From assembly GCF_963662255.1 (NCBI RefSeq), contig NC_085060.1, positions 7,813,630 to 7,877,629 of the forward strand: DNA of 64,000 nt. Direction: 5' to 3'. Shown here piece by piece: positions 28,053 to 42,200 of the stretch. The notes under the pieces are model-generated. The model did not search any database. It saw only the letters and a program-made list of their open reading frames with translations, and was not told the DNA's origin. The stretch's first letter is position 1. Every line of letters begins with the position of its first letter. This DNA is from Cinclus cinclus (taxonomy: Eukaryota; Chordata; Aves; Passeriformes; Cinclidae). The translations under genes were made by a program, and so were the position numbers.

Positions 28053-30164
28053 TATTGTGTGCTGTGGAATTCTTTGGCCCAGAAGATACTATCACAAGCA
28101 AGGGTTTATTACAATGCCAATGAAGATATTGCTGCAATCTGCAATGCCCCTGGCACAGAGGTGCACCAGCTCACCCTACCTTCATCAGTGACCTCTGAAG
28201 CTGCTGGCTTTGCCCCCAGGCATCCACACCCATCCTCACTTCCCACCTTAACATAGTGGGAAAAACATAATGCTTTGCTGCGTTATGTCTGTAGGAATGT
28301 TTTATCCTATTAAGGAACTTCCAGAAGCCAGATGTTCTGTTTTAGTAGGGACTTCCTTTTTTAAAAACAAGCATTTCTGATCTGATGTTATTTTTGTTCA
28401 GTTCTCCTTGTGAAACTTCCAAAGACAGATTTTTGCTTGGCAATGTCACAGCAGGCTATGAGAGAGAAGTTGCTGTCCATCTGCCTCTGTCTACGTATGT
28501 ACATGTACACAGGGAACGTACTCAGGGAGCATTACTGATACTGCAAAGCTGAATATTCATATATTAGGAAATTGATGTATTAAATCACACTTGCTGGCCC
28601 ACTCTAAATTTTTGTAATTCCACATTATTTTTCACAAGGTCATCTGTGCTTTGGAGGCCTCTGTTGGACTTGATCAGGCATGGAGTCAAGAGTATGTGTT
28701 GTAGAAAGCTCTAGCCTGTAGGATTGCCAGGTCATTTGCTGCAGAAATCAAAAGGTGTCTTGTAAACTAAATGGGAGATGAGGAGGATGTCCCTTCACTG
28801 GCAGCAGGACTCTACCCAGCCTCTGCCATTGATTTCCTTTCTGAACCGCCTTAAATCACTTCCACCAACTTTTATTTTCTCACACAAACCCCTGGAGACA
28901 GACTTGCAGCTGTGCTGAGCTCCTGTAGCTCCAGGGAAGGTTAACAGAAGCAAGTACTTCAAACCAGCCCCAGCCAGCCTTCCAGTTTGCTCTGAAAAAC
29001 CAGACACAACGTGGTGAACACCAGTCACACAAATTGACTGAAATGGCTCTGTCCTTCACGTTTCCATCACTGATATGGGGATAATACCTTCCTCTGACAT
29101 CACAGGAATGGCAATGTTGTCATAAGGTGCTGAGCTGTAAGAGCCTTGCATCCTCAGAGATGGGACCAGTGAGCTCACACGCAATGAAGGTTTTCACTGT
29201 TCAGCACTGACCTTGAAAAGTTTACAGTTAACAAAAGCAACATACTTTCCCCACAGGAGCTCTCCCCCATCAAGTAGCAATCATGGTTTCTTTTATTCTT
29301 AGAATTTTTCATATTTTGTAACATTCAGAAGTCAAAAGATCAGTAAGTCTCAACATGCTCAGAACTCCCTGGCACTTAAAGCTCTAACATAGGCAAATGC
29401 TGAAATTAGAAATGAGCCACGGGACAGATTTTCCCATGCTTGCTAATCAAGAGTCACTGATGTAAGGATTTCTCTCCCAGGCTAAAATCTCTCATCTTTC
29501 TCCAGCACAAAATTTATTTAGCAAATAAAAAGAGATGTGTGACCTCTGTATGTGTTGACTTGGATAGTTATAATTTCTAACTCTCAGGTCTCACCATTGC
29601 AGTCACCCCAGTTCTATGTTATACAACACTTGGTGGCTGTGGCTGTTTAAAAGGACACAAGTGTCTTGAGGTTAGGCTGCCTGGAGAGGGGCTTAGTAAC
29701 AACCTGTTTGCTGAATCTGTGAGTCATGGAAAATAAAAATAGAGAAAAATCTACTAAGGTATCTCATCCATTCCTCCAGCTGATGAAGTACAACTCCCTA
29801 GAGTATTATATGCTCTTCATATCTTTGTCTGGTCCAGTTTTAAATTGTATTTCTATACCTTTCCTTAACAAACTATTCCATGGTATGAGTGTTTGGAAGT
29901 TTTTCTTAAACTTCATACTTTGGTTGCTTTCCTCTGTTTATTCATAGAATTACTTTGAGATTTGGCTCTGAAAACATAAATGTGAGAGCTGACCAGTGTT
30001 TTAATGATCAGGAAGGTGAGGGAGGTGTCTGACAGCACAGATCATGCCTTTCAGTGCTGAGGTTTCATGATTATTAGCAAGATAAAAAGAAAATTTGTAG
30101 AGTACAATGAGCAGGTCTGCTTCCAAGGTGGCCAGGCCAACCTGAATGTCTTTTTGTCTTGCAG

Positions 30165-30247
30165 AAGATGAAGCCCATCGTCCAAAGAAGACGATCTACC
30201 TCATCCGCCATTACTAAAGCTCTTGGCAAATCGAAGTCCCATTCCAG
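30165..30247 (+). CDS. ARHGAP20-like: ARHGAP20-like coding exon 1 (first one recognised)
   Basis: The acceptor is a T-rich tract ending GCAG before 30165, and the donor is CAG|GTAAAA at 30248. The exon reads KMKPIVQRRRSTSSAI..., which aligns with the KMKTLAERRRSAPS segment of mammalian ARHGAP20. The ATG at 30168 has A at -3 and could be the start. In mammals the reading frame continues upstream of this point, so an upstream coding exon is also possible. The exon ends two bases into a codon. Confidence 0.8.
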
Positions 30248-33200
30248 GTAAAAAAAATATCTTTCTGACTTATGTTTACGTCTTTCTGCCTATACAGACT
30301 GAAATCAAACTGGTTTTCAATTTCACTCAGGTGTTGAGGGCAATTTGATCCTGCAGCAGGGGCAGGTGGAGGGTGATGAGGCACCAGACAGACATGGTGG
30401 GTTGCAGGACATGGGCTGATGCAGATTTAGCCCCCCTGAGGAGCATCCTGGCATTCCACCTCAGAGATTCCCTGTGCAGCCACCCCCAGCTTACTCACTG
30501 CCAGAGCCCTCCTGCCAGTGGGAGCGATAGTCCTGAGAATTGCTTCTGGCTCAGCCACAGGTACACGTGGGCAGGTGAGGGGGCTGGAGCTGCTTCTGGA
30601 GATGGAGGGAGTGGTGGGAGACATGCCCAGCCCTGATTGCCCAGTGCAGGATGGTATCAGCTCAGGACATTTGTTGGAAGAGCCGCCAGACCCAGCCACA
30701 CTCCAGGCCAGCCACCTCCCTGTCATGGGACAGCAGCCTTCCCCTACTACCAGCTCGGGTGGTGCAAAGCTGCCCCCATGCCCCCAAAGCTCCATCGAGT
30801 GTCTGCTGGTGCTTCTTTCCTGCAGTGTGAGGCACCAGGAGGGTCAGCAGTCAGGGAGACACATGCCAGACATGCACATCTTCTGCTGAAACAGTAAGTG
30901 TTCTCACTTAGCCCTGAGCTGAGCACCTCAGTCCAGTGGGAGCTGAGTCCTCCCTGACCTCATCCCCTCCTGCAGCACTGTGTCACTGCCAGAGACAGAC
31001 AAGGGGATAGCATGGACCTTCTGCCTTGCTCTGATGGCAGTCTTGTAAATAACATTTCCTGAGGGATTTGTTTTGTTTGATTTTTTTCTTTCTTTGTAAG
31101 AAAGAGAAGATAAAGATGAACTGATTGACGCTTAGATCTGGACCAGCCCTCACGAAGAATATCCCTTTAGTATCTCAGCATTGGTGATCACTGCACAGTA
31201 CAGCCTGCTTCTCTGGGATGGGATGGGGGAATGTCAGTCTCACAGGATCATTTAATATGAAGGGCAGGACTGATTTTCATTTGGTTGTTATCTGACAAAG
31301 TTATGTGACTTCTTTTTCCTTCCTCTCACCCCCTCTAAATTGCAGTAGGGGAAAAAAAAAGTGAGGAAGAGAAACAAATTCTTGACTTTATTTGGCTGAG
31401 AACATCCTCATGAGGGAGGGAAGCTTTAAATGTTTCTTGTGATGGATTGCTGTGGAGGGAGCTGGTCCAATGCCATCTTTGCTTAGGCCATGAAAGCATC
31501 AGTGAGATTTTTTTGCTATCCTGACATTGTGTTTATAAAACTGGGTAATCCTCCAGCTTTAGGAAATCCACTGCTTGGGATTGTAAGATGCTGTGGCTCC
31601 CACTGCTCAGCTGATGGATATGATGGATATGGAGAGCTTATTTCATCTGAAAGTGATTAAGCTTCTCACAGCCCCACAGCTGCATAAAGTCAAGGATTCA
31701 CTTGGTGGTGGCTGTGGAGGAGGGGAGAAGGAATTTCTGTTTGCCAGAGTGCAGGTGTTCCTGTGACTGGGGGAGGATTTTAGTAAAGCAGCTGGTTTTA
31801 ACCTCACTGCTGTGAAATCAAATGAGTTCTATTATGAGGCCAGTGGAAACTGAGTTAAGACCAAGCTCGTGGGGGTTTTTTATTTGTTTGTGTAGAGTGT
31901 CCTCAGACTAGAGGGTAGAGCAGCAGAGGATAGAGTAGAATTGCTGAGGGGTGAAGGCAAGGCAAGTATCCTTGCCTGCAAGCAAGATACACATTTTTGT
32001 CTATGTGTAGAGACAGGAGGATCTCTGTGAGGTTTCTTCTCTGTCAATCTAAGGCCATGTCTCAGAGGTTCACTAATTAAGTCAGGCTCAGGCACAGGAA
32101 CACACTGTGAACAGGAACTCTTCCATGTCCACGTAGCCCATCCCACATGCTGTGACCCAGGAATGGCTGTGGGAGCTGCTGTGTGCCAGCTGACCTGAGC
32201 CTGGAGCAGTGCTGAGGAGGTGCTCTGTGGGGTGCTGATGTGCAAGAGAGGAGATTGCACTTGGCAGAGCTCTTCCAGCTGGGGACAGCACAGGGAGAGG
32301 GTCTGGTTCAATCCCCATGCTGCCTTGTTGACTGCAGTCCCTCAGGGATTTTTGGAAATGGTAAGCACCTATATGAATCTCAGTGGAAATAGCAAGCTGG
32401 ATGGCAGCCAGGCAAGCCAGAATCAGATGTCTGGAATTAGATGAGTACATGCAGTTCATTTTCTTTTTGCTGCAACTCTCGTGCTGACAAATTGTTCAGT
32501 CTGGATGGAAAACGCGTGCAGAAAGGGCAGTGCCCCCCACGCCCAGCTGAGCCAGGCCGTGAGCCATGGGCTGTCCATGTCCAAGTCATAGCTTACACAG
32601 ATTTGCAGGAAGGAAATCTTTTACCTGAGTGAGAAATTACTCAAAAACTACTATTTCAGCAACTTAATCTCACAAGATTTGGTGTGGGCATTTAGGCATT
32701 TTTCCATCTGTCTGAGGCTGGTAAAGTTAATTGTGCAGAGGCAGGTGAATGTGGGTCATAATAGAAAGCAATAGGGGCTCTGAGAAGCACAGGGCTACCA
32801 GGCTTCTCCAAAACAGATGCCTGTGACAATCACAAACCTTTCTAAGGAAAGCTTCTGACAAAGTCTTGTGATTTTTCTTAACTCCTCCAGGGAAACTACT
32901 CTTTCCTCTTCCCATTCAGACAATGGGCTGCCAAGTGGGGTGTTCAGCAGCCCAGGGTCCATCTTCATCCTGGATGAGCGAGTGCAGCTAACAGTGGGCC
33001 TGCAGACACAGGAAAGACATCTGATTTTGTTCAGTGATGTGCTGGTCATTGCCAAGTCCAAGTAAGAGAAATTCCCACTCATTCCTTTTCCCCAGTAGGT
33101 GCTGTTGAAGCTAGGCTCAGCACATGGTGGGGGTTTTGAGGCTGTCCTGTGCAGAGCCAGGCATTGGACTCAATGATCATGTGGGTACCTTCCAACTCAT

Positions 33201-36200
33201 GAGATTCTTGATTCTCTGAGGCTCTGATCTATTTGTGGAGCACACAGCAGCCTCCAAAACTATGTTTCTTTGGAAATGTGGCTCTAAAATGTGGCGTTTC
33301 CCCTTTCCACCTTCACAATTTCTTCTTGGTGTTAATTTTTCACTCCATTTGTCTGAAGAAAAAGGTTGTCTAATCAGTTTTGCCCATTTCCTTATGAGTT
33401 TGCTTGAAGATGCACCATGAGGGCAAGAGGCAGAAGGACAAAACTGACTTTCAGTCTGACTCCTTCTGTCACATATAAATTAAGAGCTCTAACTGCATCT
33501 GCTTGACTCTAAAGGAGGTCTAAATGTTATTCTCTGGCCTAAGGAATTAATAATTTCCACTGTAGATCCTCCTCCAGCCTGAAGCTGAAAAAGCAAGTGC
33601 ATCTGAGTGAAGTGTGGACCGGCACCTGTCTCAGTGAAGTGACAGAGAAAAAGATGAGTCCGGAGAATTCATTTGTCATTGGCTGGCCTATCACCAACTA
33701 TGTTGTCACCTTCAGGTATCTTATCAGACATCAGACCTCCCTCTGCATCCCAGTAGCTACTCAGGTCTCCCTTGTGTGTCAAGTGAAACAATGACTGAGG
33801 CTAAAGGGCCCATTTCCTTTTCCATTTCCTTACCCTGAAACCCGGGTAACCTGTGCTGGCAGCAATAGTTCTAGGAACAGCAGACTTTGGGAAGGAAATA
33901 CTAGGAGAAAGAAAATAGCAATTAAAGGTCACTGCAAAAATAATGAGGGCCCACAAGATGAGTTAACTCCAGCTTCACAGAAAGGGATTTGTCCCTTATC
34001 TGAACACTCACCAGTTTGACAGGAAACCTGGTCCAGTTTGCTGGGATATTTTTGTTATTATTATTTTTGTTTTTTGTTAAAATAGAACAGAAGAAGGAAA
34101 GGACTGTGCTTTTGTTCCAGGGCTTTGCAGGAAGCAACTCTGACTTACAGCCATATATTAATGAAATTGGGTAGAGTTTCCAAAGGCTGTTACCCATTCA
34201 GCACTTGTTTGATGATCTGCCTCCCTTTTTATCTTCAGCTCAGCTGATGTGAAGGAACGATGGCTGTCAGCGTTACTGTGGTAAGTGACCCTCCTTTCTT
34301 CCTCCTTCCAGGTAGTTCCTCTACAGACCTTAGAGAAATTTGCTCTTCTCTTATTTCAGCATGTTAAGTGTATAAGTGCTGTTCAAAAATCCACCTTTAA
34401 AATCTCCTTTAAAATCTGAATGTAGATGCCCCTAGGAGAGTGCAAAATTGGTGTTAACAGTTGGGAAAAAAGGGGATCCATTAGAAGATGATACTGTTGA
34501 AGCATCCTTTTTCCTTTGGAGCTGGAAATCGACTTTGCTAATCACTGTGGAAGTGTCACAAGTGTTACTGGTTCTTCAGGTGTTTTTTGATTTGAACTAA
34601 AATTTTTATTATACTGCATCTAGAGGCTACAGTTTTTTCCTTTTCTTTTATGTTTTATATGTTGCTTCCACTAACACCCAGACAGAAATGTTTATGTAAA
34701 TACAAAGAGGAGAAGAAATCTTCTGATTTTGTGGAGAGCAGTAGTGATCCTGAGGGAGCACTGGAAGGTATCACGCAGGACACATCTACCTTCACTGAAG
34801 TACTGTGTGGGGGGATTCCTAGTCTTTGTGCTCCCGGTAGATAAAGAAGTCAGTAAGAGCATGTGGCCTCACTATGAACATTACATTCATATATGTTTTA
34901 ATTAATCTGTATTTATCACACTGCCAAGGTCCCATCAAATTTTAGGGTCCTTCTCAAATTTGGTTGGGAAATTACATCCTTCCCCCTTTTCTTTGACTTT
35001 CAGGCATATCAATGAGGTAAAACAAAATGAGTACCTGAAGAATCTGACCCTTCAGATTGTTGTGCTGGATGATGACAACTGCTCTTCTGTAAGTAAAGCT
35101 AAGAACCTGCTCATCAGATCAAGACCACACAGGTGTCTGTGGAGGGAATGCAGGGCTGTGCTGGTATTTCAGTTTCAAATTCAAGTCACAGCTAAAAAGA
35201 TTTAGAAGGTGCACATCTGGGTATCTGCATCCTTCCCACTTGGAAGCCCACTTGTTGAGTTTTGGTTTGAGAAATGAGGACGTAGCCAGACCCTTACCAA
35301 ACAGCACTTAAGATTATTCTTTGCCTCTGACTTCTTTTCTCTTTTCCTTTTGCTTCACTTCAAAATTCATGACAGTTTGTGGCTGAGTGCCACAGTCAAT
35401 TCCTATTTCCAGTGCTATGAATTGAGGCTATTGATCACAGAGTCACTGGTGTGTTGTGCTGAACTAATTTACTGGAATGTGTCCCAGTCTAGCATACATT
35501 TCTTGGCTTCATGCCGAGCTTGGTGGGTCACATTTGCCTCCTGGGTATTTTTCCCTCAAAGAGTGACCCCTGTTCCATGTTCACCCTTTTGAGTGACAGT
35601 GGCACTATAATCAGCCAAACACTGATGGGATCAAACACAGCATCTGAGCACCACCCACCACCTGTGATTTCAGCTGGATAAAAATTTTGGATGGTATAAT
35701 AGACCCACGACAGAAGAAGTAGTGGAAAATAGTTTTCACATTGTATAGCCATCATCCTTTCTGGTGTAGTTCAAATTTGTACAGCTCATCCAACCATGAA
35801 CATTTAGTAAAGACAGTCATTAGACAGAGATGGGACATTTTCCCGAGAGTTTGAAGCTACAAGAAACTGCAGCCAAACTTCTCACATTTGTCTTAGCTTC
35901 CTGTGTTTTCTCTGTTTGCCTTTCTAGACTACTTCAGTCAACGTGTCCAATGTGGAAACTGCAGAGAGTGTGATGAAGAAGACCCTTCTACAGCTTGGGC
36001 TCCCTGTAAGTGGGAGGTGACAGATCGTAGCTAAGGATGCTGGCAGCATCTGGTTCACAGAACAGTGTGGGTGTGGATAAGTGTAGATTTGCTGTCTATT
36101 GCTTTCTGAGTGGAGGGCAACCTCATGGACCTTCACTCTGGCCTCTCAACCAACATTTTTCTCTTCTGTGTTCCTTATGCAACAGGGCAGGACCAGTGAA

Positions 36201-39200
36201 CACCACCTCTGGGTGGTCTCAGGAAAAGATGAGCCTGCTTACCCACTCATTGGTAAGAGCCCTCCCATATTGAGCATCATTTTGGTGCTTAATTCTGGCA
36301 CCAGAGGAACAAGTGATAAATTACATTAGCATGTGTGGCAGAGAAACATCACAAACATTGCACTCCTCACTTGAAAGGCAATGGTAGGAGCACTGCTGCT
36401 GATGTAAGATGGGACATAAAGTTGCTGTGAGATGTCACTTGGCTTTTATCATCTCAGCATCCACATTTAATCACAGCATGGTGATAACTTTGAAAAACTT
36501 CACACTTAGCTCTTTTTTCCAAGCAAATCTATTCATTTCTGGGTGGGAGCCCATCACACTTTTAAGCAGATGCTCTAAATAAATAGGAGATCTTTAGGCT
36601 GGCCCAAGAAGTACCTTCTTTGCAGCAGATGTGATGCAGGGGTAGGATATGCCTCAAAGCCTAATTCAGTCCTTCTGGCTGCTGGTGTGAGCTTGCAGGG
36701 CTACAGGCTTGGAGGCTGGTCATCCTGTCTACTCAGCTTTGCAGGCATCTATCTCCTCATGGCCAGAGCAGGAGGTCAGGGGCATCCTCAGCCCACCTTC
36801 ACTGTCTGTGATAGAGGTGTCCACGGATCTCTGTCAGCTCCTGACACTTTCCCTTTGCCTTTGGGCTCTGTCAGAACCAAACCAATTGCTGCAGTCACGT
36901 GGTCATTCAGCAAGAGTGTTTTAGATCTAGAGGAAAGCATTTTGGCAATTGGAAGAAGCAGATTTTTAGATGGATTTATAAGTCTTTAGTTAGGAAGCTA
37001 ACATGTTTATCCTTCTCTTTTGGTACTTACTTAGTTTTCACTGCATTTCAGTTCACAATTAATGAAACTGCTTTCCACACAAAACGTTGCATCATATTGA
37101 AAGCCCAGTTTGTTGCATATGGATTGTTATCTTCTGAACTGCTACCCTAATCCAATACTAAACTGACCTCACAAGCACATGTGGGCCACTTGCATCAGTG
37201 CTTTTGCAGGCTGTTAATTTGAAAACTTTCATTTTTAACAGTTTGTATTTAGATTTCAGAAAGTCCTCAGGCTTGAGGGAGGATAGGTGTGTAGGGTAGA
37301 GTATGGGACCTTGAGGACAATCACGATGGAGGAGAGTGCAACAGATCTGCAGGGGATGATTTCAGAAATAGAAGAAACATTTTAAAATAAACCACTGAAT
37401 TTTGTCTGTTAAGTCCTAAGTATTCACCATGGAGATCACCAAAGCTGGAATTTTCCAATAACAACAAGAGTTTTTACCATAGCTCTGCATCTTTGCTTGC
37501 TCTTCACATAATTCTGCTCAACAGGGCACGAGCATCCCTTCAGTATCGCCTTGAGCTGTCTCCGGGACTCTGCTGACCAGCAACAAAGAACCAACAACAA
37601 CACTCTCCTGGCTGATGGGACAGAGGCTTCCTTCCTTGCTCAGCTCCCAAAGGAAAAACAGTGTCAGTTTGTCCTGAAACCCAGACTCCAAGCTCCGATG
37701 CAGCTGAGGAGAGGTAGGGGCTGCAGGAATGTGGTACAGCTAGATAGAGGCTTTATTGCTTTCCAGTGCAGTGCTGAACCCTTCTGGCATCATACGTGTA
37801 CCTCAGAGTTGCTCTCACACCTGAATGTAATGTAAAGAGGAAGAGATTGCAGAGAGGTGAAATTTCTCTGTTCAAATGTTCAAACTTAGCTTTCAGTCCT
37901 TCATTAGTCTTCAACTGCAAGTCATTATAATAGAATCACAGAAAATGCTGAGTTTGAAGAAAGCCATCAGTATCATCAAGTCCTGGCCCTGTACCTGAGA
38001 ACTCCACCATCCACCTGAGAGCATTGCCCATACACTGCTTGAACTCAGAGAGCCTTGCTGCTGTGACCACTGCCCTGGAGAGCCTGTTTCAGTGCTCAGC
38101 CATCCTCTGGGTGAAAAACCTTTTCCTGAGATCTAACCTAAACCTCCCCTGACTCAGTTTTGTGTCATTTTCCCAAGGCCTATCGCTAGTCACAAGAGTG
38201 AAGTGATTCTTGCACTATAGAGTCAGTAAGGCTCCCTGAAGAATGGTGATTGAGAGTTTTGCTGATGGTTGAGAGATGAACAAGTGGTTTCACTGCTGTA
38301 CATTGTCTAACCATCCCCATTAAGAGTGCAGTTAATAAACAGGTGAGGGTAGAAAGAGCTTGTTTTGCTGGGAACTCTGCCTCCACTGTAGATTACTCAC
38401 TGTCCAGCAGGAGGACAGACAGGTGTGTAATGAAGGTGTGCTTTTTCTATCAGAGTCACTGCAGAAACACACCAAGAGGAAGAAGTCCTTGATTGACTGG
38501 GCCCTGCGCCGTAGCACCAGCACCCCCACGGGCAGCCCTCCTTCACAGTCACCTACCACACCACGGAAACTCTTCGGCCTGTCCCTGTCCTCTGTCTGTC
38601 CTGATGGAATCCTTCCCAAGCCAATCATGGTAAGCAGTAGCCTGGACTGCTTGTCTTGACATAAACTTGATGAGTTTAGCCCAAAATTTAAAGCCACTTG
38701 CAGCATTTATGAGGACTGAATGGGGAAGAGGACCCTTGTTTACTTGTTATCCAGACTCAGCTCCATAGCAAGGGTGGGAACAACTCTCTCCTGAGTAATC
38801 CCTATCACTTCATTCACAGACATCTGTCCTGTTTCAGTGGGTGTCTCCAGCTGACAAGGGGCAATGTCAATGGATTCTGCCATGCTATGCAGCCTAGAAC
38901 TCACCCACTACAAGAGTCCCCTGGGCTCACACTGTGAGCCTGTGACAACAGATAAACTGTATCTGCAGCTTGGCTGTCAGATTCTTGTCTCTGGTTCCAT
39001 CAGGATAAATCTCTTGTATTGTTTTCTTCCCTTTACTGACTTGGTCTTCTGCTAATTGCGTTACAACACATGATGTGTAATATATACAAACATGGGTAAA
39101 GTGCTAGGCTCTAAAGTACAACTGGGTTTTCCCTTAGGATATGCTGCTCCTCTTGTACCATGAAGGTCCCTCTACCAGGGGCATTTTCAGACGTTCTGCC

Positions 39201-42200
39201 AATGCCAAGACTTGCAAGGAATTGAAAGAGAAGCTGAACTCTGGAGATGATGTTCAGGTGGATGGAGAGTCAGTCTTTGTGGCTGCAGCTGTCATCACGG
39301 TATGTGTGGCCAAGTAACTCAGCTCTCTGGGCTAGTGGTACCTTCCTTCTTTAAGGAAGCAACGAGTCTTTATAGGTAGGGAGGATTTCAGGGGAACAAA
39401 AAGCATTTTCCAGCAAGGAACACTTTCACCTGAGGGCTTGGTGTGTTTGTGTACACAGAGGTACCTGCCCAATACAGTGACCCTGGTTTTCACAGGCAGA
39501 CATGGGCATTCCCTCAGAATGGGACTTCCTTTAGCACCTCCCTGTACCAAACCACCACCCAGCAGGAAATACAGTAATGTCCACCTGCAAGGCAACCATG
39601 ATGTCTGTACAGTGCCAAATAACACAATAGATGCTGCACTGATATATGCATAAAACCCTTTGGTGGCAGCAGCACAGATGTTCTTTGTCATTTCTGAATG
39701 CAAGGGAGAGGCTGCAGAAGGTTTGGGAGGACTTGTGCCATTTTGAGGGCAGCTGTTCTGCCACCCCCAAAACAGAAGCTGACCTGTGCTCTTTGGACCC
39801 CCAGCCTTTACCCTCTGATCAGCCAGCAAGCACAAGGGAAAGCAGCTGCTAAATCCAAGCAGAGGGATTGTGGTGGGTGGGGGATTAAGCTTGCAATAAG
39901 ATCCATGTTTCAGTAAGGAAAAGCCTATATTTTGTACTGACAATTAAATCTAGTCAGAGTAATTTAGGCACCAAAGTATCTAAAAAACATCCCCTTTTTG
40001 TTTGTTGGCCTGATATTCAGGCAGTTGGCCTGATATTCAGGCACTTCCCAACACAAGACATACATCGAGTTCTTGAATAGTGCCCTGAGAAAAACCAGCA
40101 GTTCTCCTACCTGAAAAATGTTTCAGAGAGATCTTTGCAGAGCCTCAGGGCAGAGTCCTCGGCTGCGATTGGAGGTCAGCCCTGCTCTGGAGAAGGGGTA
40201 AAACAGAAGGGCTGCCTGTTCATCCTGCAGTGCTGCCATAGAGGAGCCTGAGGAAGACAGCTTGGTGGGCATGGGAGGGGAGAATAACATGTTTGTATAG
40301 TGTCTTGTTTTATCTTGTGCTTAATATGAATTAACGGTTACTATATGCATTGTGAAACTGAAACCAGGAATTCAAAACTGACCAGACTGCTCTGCATATA
40401 TATATTTAATTCAGGATTTTCTCCGAAATATACCTGACAGTGTTCTATCCTCAGACATGCACGGACTGTGGATGGAAGCTGTGGACACAGAAAATCGGGC
40501 ACATAAGATTGAAGCTATCAAAAGGTTTGTAAAATCCTTTCTAAAAGTCTATTTTGGTGGGAAAAGGGGGATCATATGACCCTAAGAATAGCCTTCATTT
40601 TCTGCGAGACTACTGGCAATGCTCCAGGCCACAGTGGAGGAATTATTGCTGATTGCCACTGTCACTAATCAAAATATTTTCTTTTCGATGGTCTTTTTTG
40701 AACATCCTTAACATATCTGACCCCAAAAAAGTAATTTAAAAATTCTCTTCTCATGATTAGTTCAAATTACCAGAACAAGTAAACTGAAAAATCATAATAA
40801 TTCAGACACCAGGAGTGCATCTATAGTAGCAGAATTAGATCTTTAATGACAATATTCTTATATGCACAAAATGAGGCTGATCATCATATTGGCAGTTAGA
40901 AGAAACAGTCCTGTCAAGGTGGAGACATGGACCGTGAAAATGGCTTTACTGCCTTGAAACTGTTGCCCTGAGTATGAGCAGTTTATCAGCCTCTTATTGG
41001 ATATCCTGTTTATTCGGCCATGGCTCAGCCCAGTTTTTGAACTTTACTATTCAGCCTGAGCCTTCTTTATCAATGTTCTCCATAGCACAGGATATGGCAG
41101 TGGTGTGGTCTGGCGTGCTGCTGGTCTGGAGCTGTGTCCTGTCTCCTCTGGGCAGTCCCTGTGTAGTCAAGGCATTGTGGGTTCCCTCCCACGTGCTCTG
41201 AACCCAAGTCTCTTGTCCCTTCAGCTCAGTGGCCAGAGCAGTTGGGCAATTTGGATGCAGAGTTGTGGCTCTCACATGAATTAGTGGAGGGGAGTGACAC
41301 AGGTTCACCTTATTATCAAATGTGGATGCCTCAGACTGGGTACAAAGGGGCAGGAGGGGGAAAAAGCTTTGGTATGCAACTTCTGGAATTCAAAGAGCAG
41401 ATGTTTGTGAACAGCACCGTTTTTCTTTTTTCTCACTCCCTGAACAGTCTCGTCAACCAGCTTCCAGAGGCAAACCTCATCTTACTCAGACACCTCTTTG
41501 GAGTCCTCCATCATATTGAGCAGAATTCTGGAGTGAATCAGATGAATGCCTTTAATCTGGCTCTTTGCATAGCACCCAATATGCTGTGGCTACCGAGTCC
41601 CACTGGACCTGAAGAAGAGAGCCGGTCTACAAAGAAGGTAATCGTCCATGGGTTTGGCCTCATCTCTGTGTTGTCCTTTCACTGCTTTTCATGGGCACTG
41701 CCTTTTGTAGTCTAAAGGAAGGCATAGGACCAGTAACAGTGCTGGCTGAGTGGCATCCAGGGCCCATCCTTTCCTCCGTGCAGCTGTGTCCATGCTGTGA
41801 GGAGTTTAGCTCCTCACACTGTCCAGGGTGAGAAGGGAAGCAGTGATTGCTTCAGCAGATGAACTTCCTACATGGTCAAGCAAGCACAAGAAAATTGGAG
41901 CAGCTGAAGTTGGATACTGCCACCTCAGCTGGGACAAAGTAATCAAGGAGCACAACAGTGCACCAGCAAGGAGGAATGCTTGCTTGTAGCTTATGAGGTG
42001 TAAGCAACAGTGAGGAAAACTCTAGAATGTGCTATACCTGGCTCACAGTGCCAGTTCACATATTCTTGCCTCAGGTGTTCATACAGATGCATTGCCACAT
42101 TATTAACAGCTTCTTGAGGAAATTGCATTGTGAAAAAAAATGGGAATGATCTGGGTATAATTTTACTTGCTCTGTTTTCATGAAACTGAACCTGTAATTC

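Larger units (their letters stand above)
16831..30164. other. Probable 5' intron of the ARHGAP20-like gene; no coding exon recognised
   Basis: If the CpG island is the promoter, this 13 kb is intronic. It holds a CR1 fragment, the 35-bp direct repeat pair, an A-rich run near 17047-17071 and one CTCF-like motif. A further N-terminal coding exon could hide here: the mammalian relative has roughly 35 residues before the K-M-K point, too few to find by eye. Confidence 0.5.
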
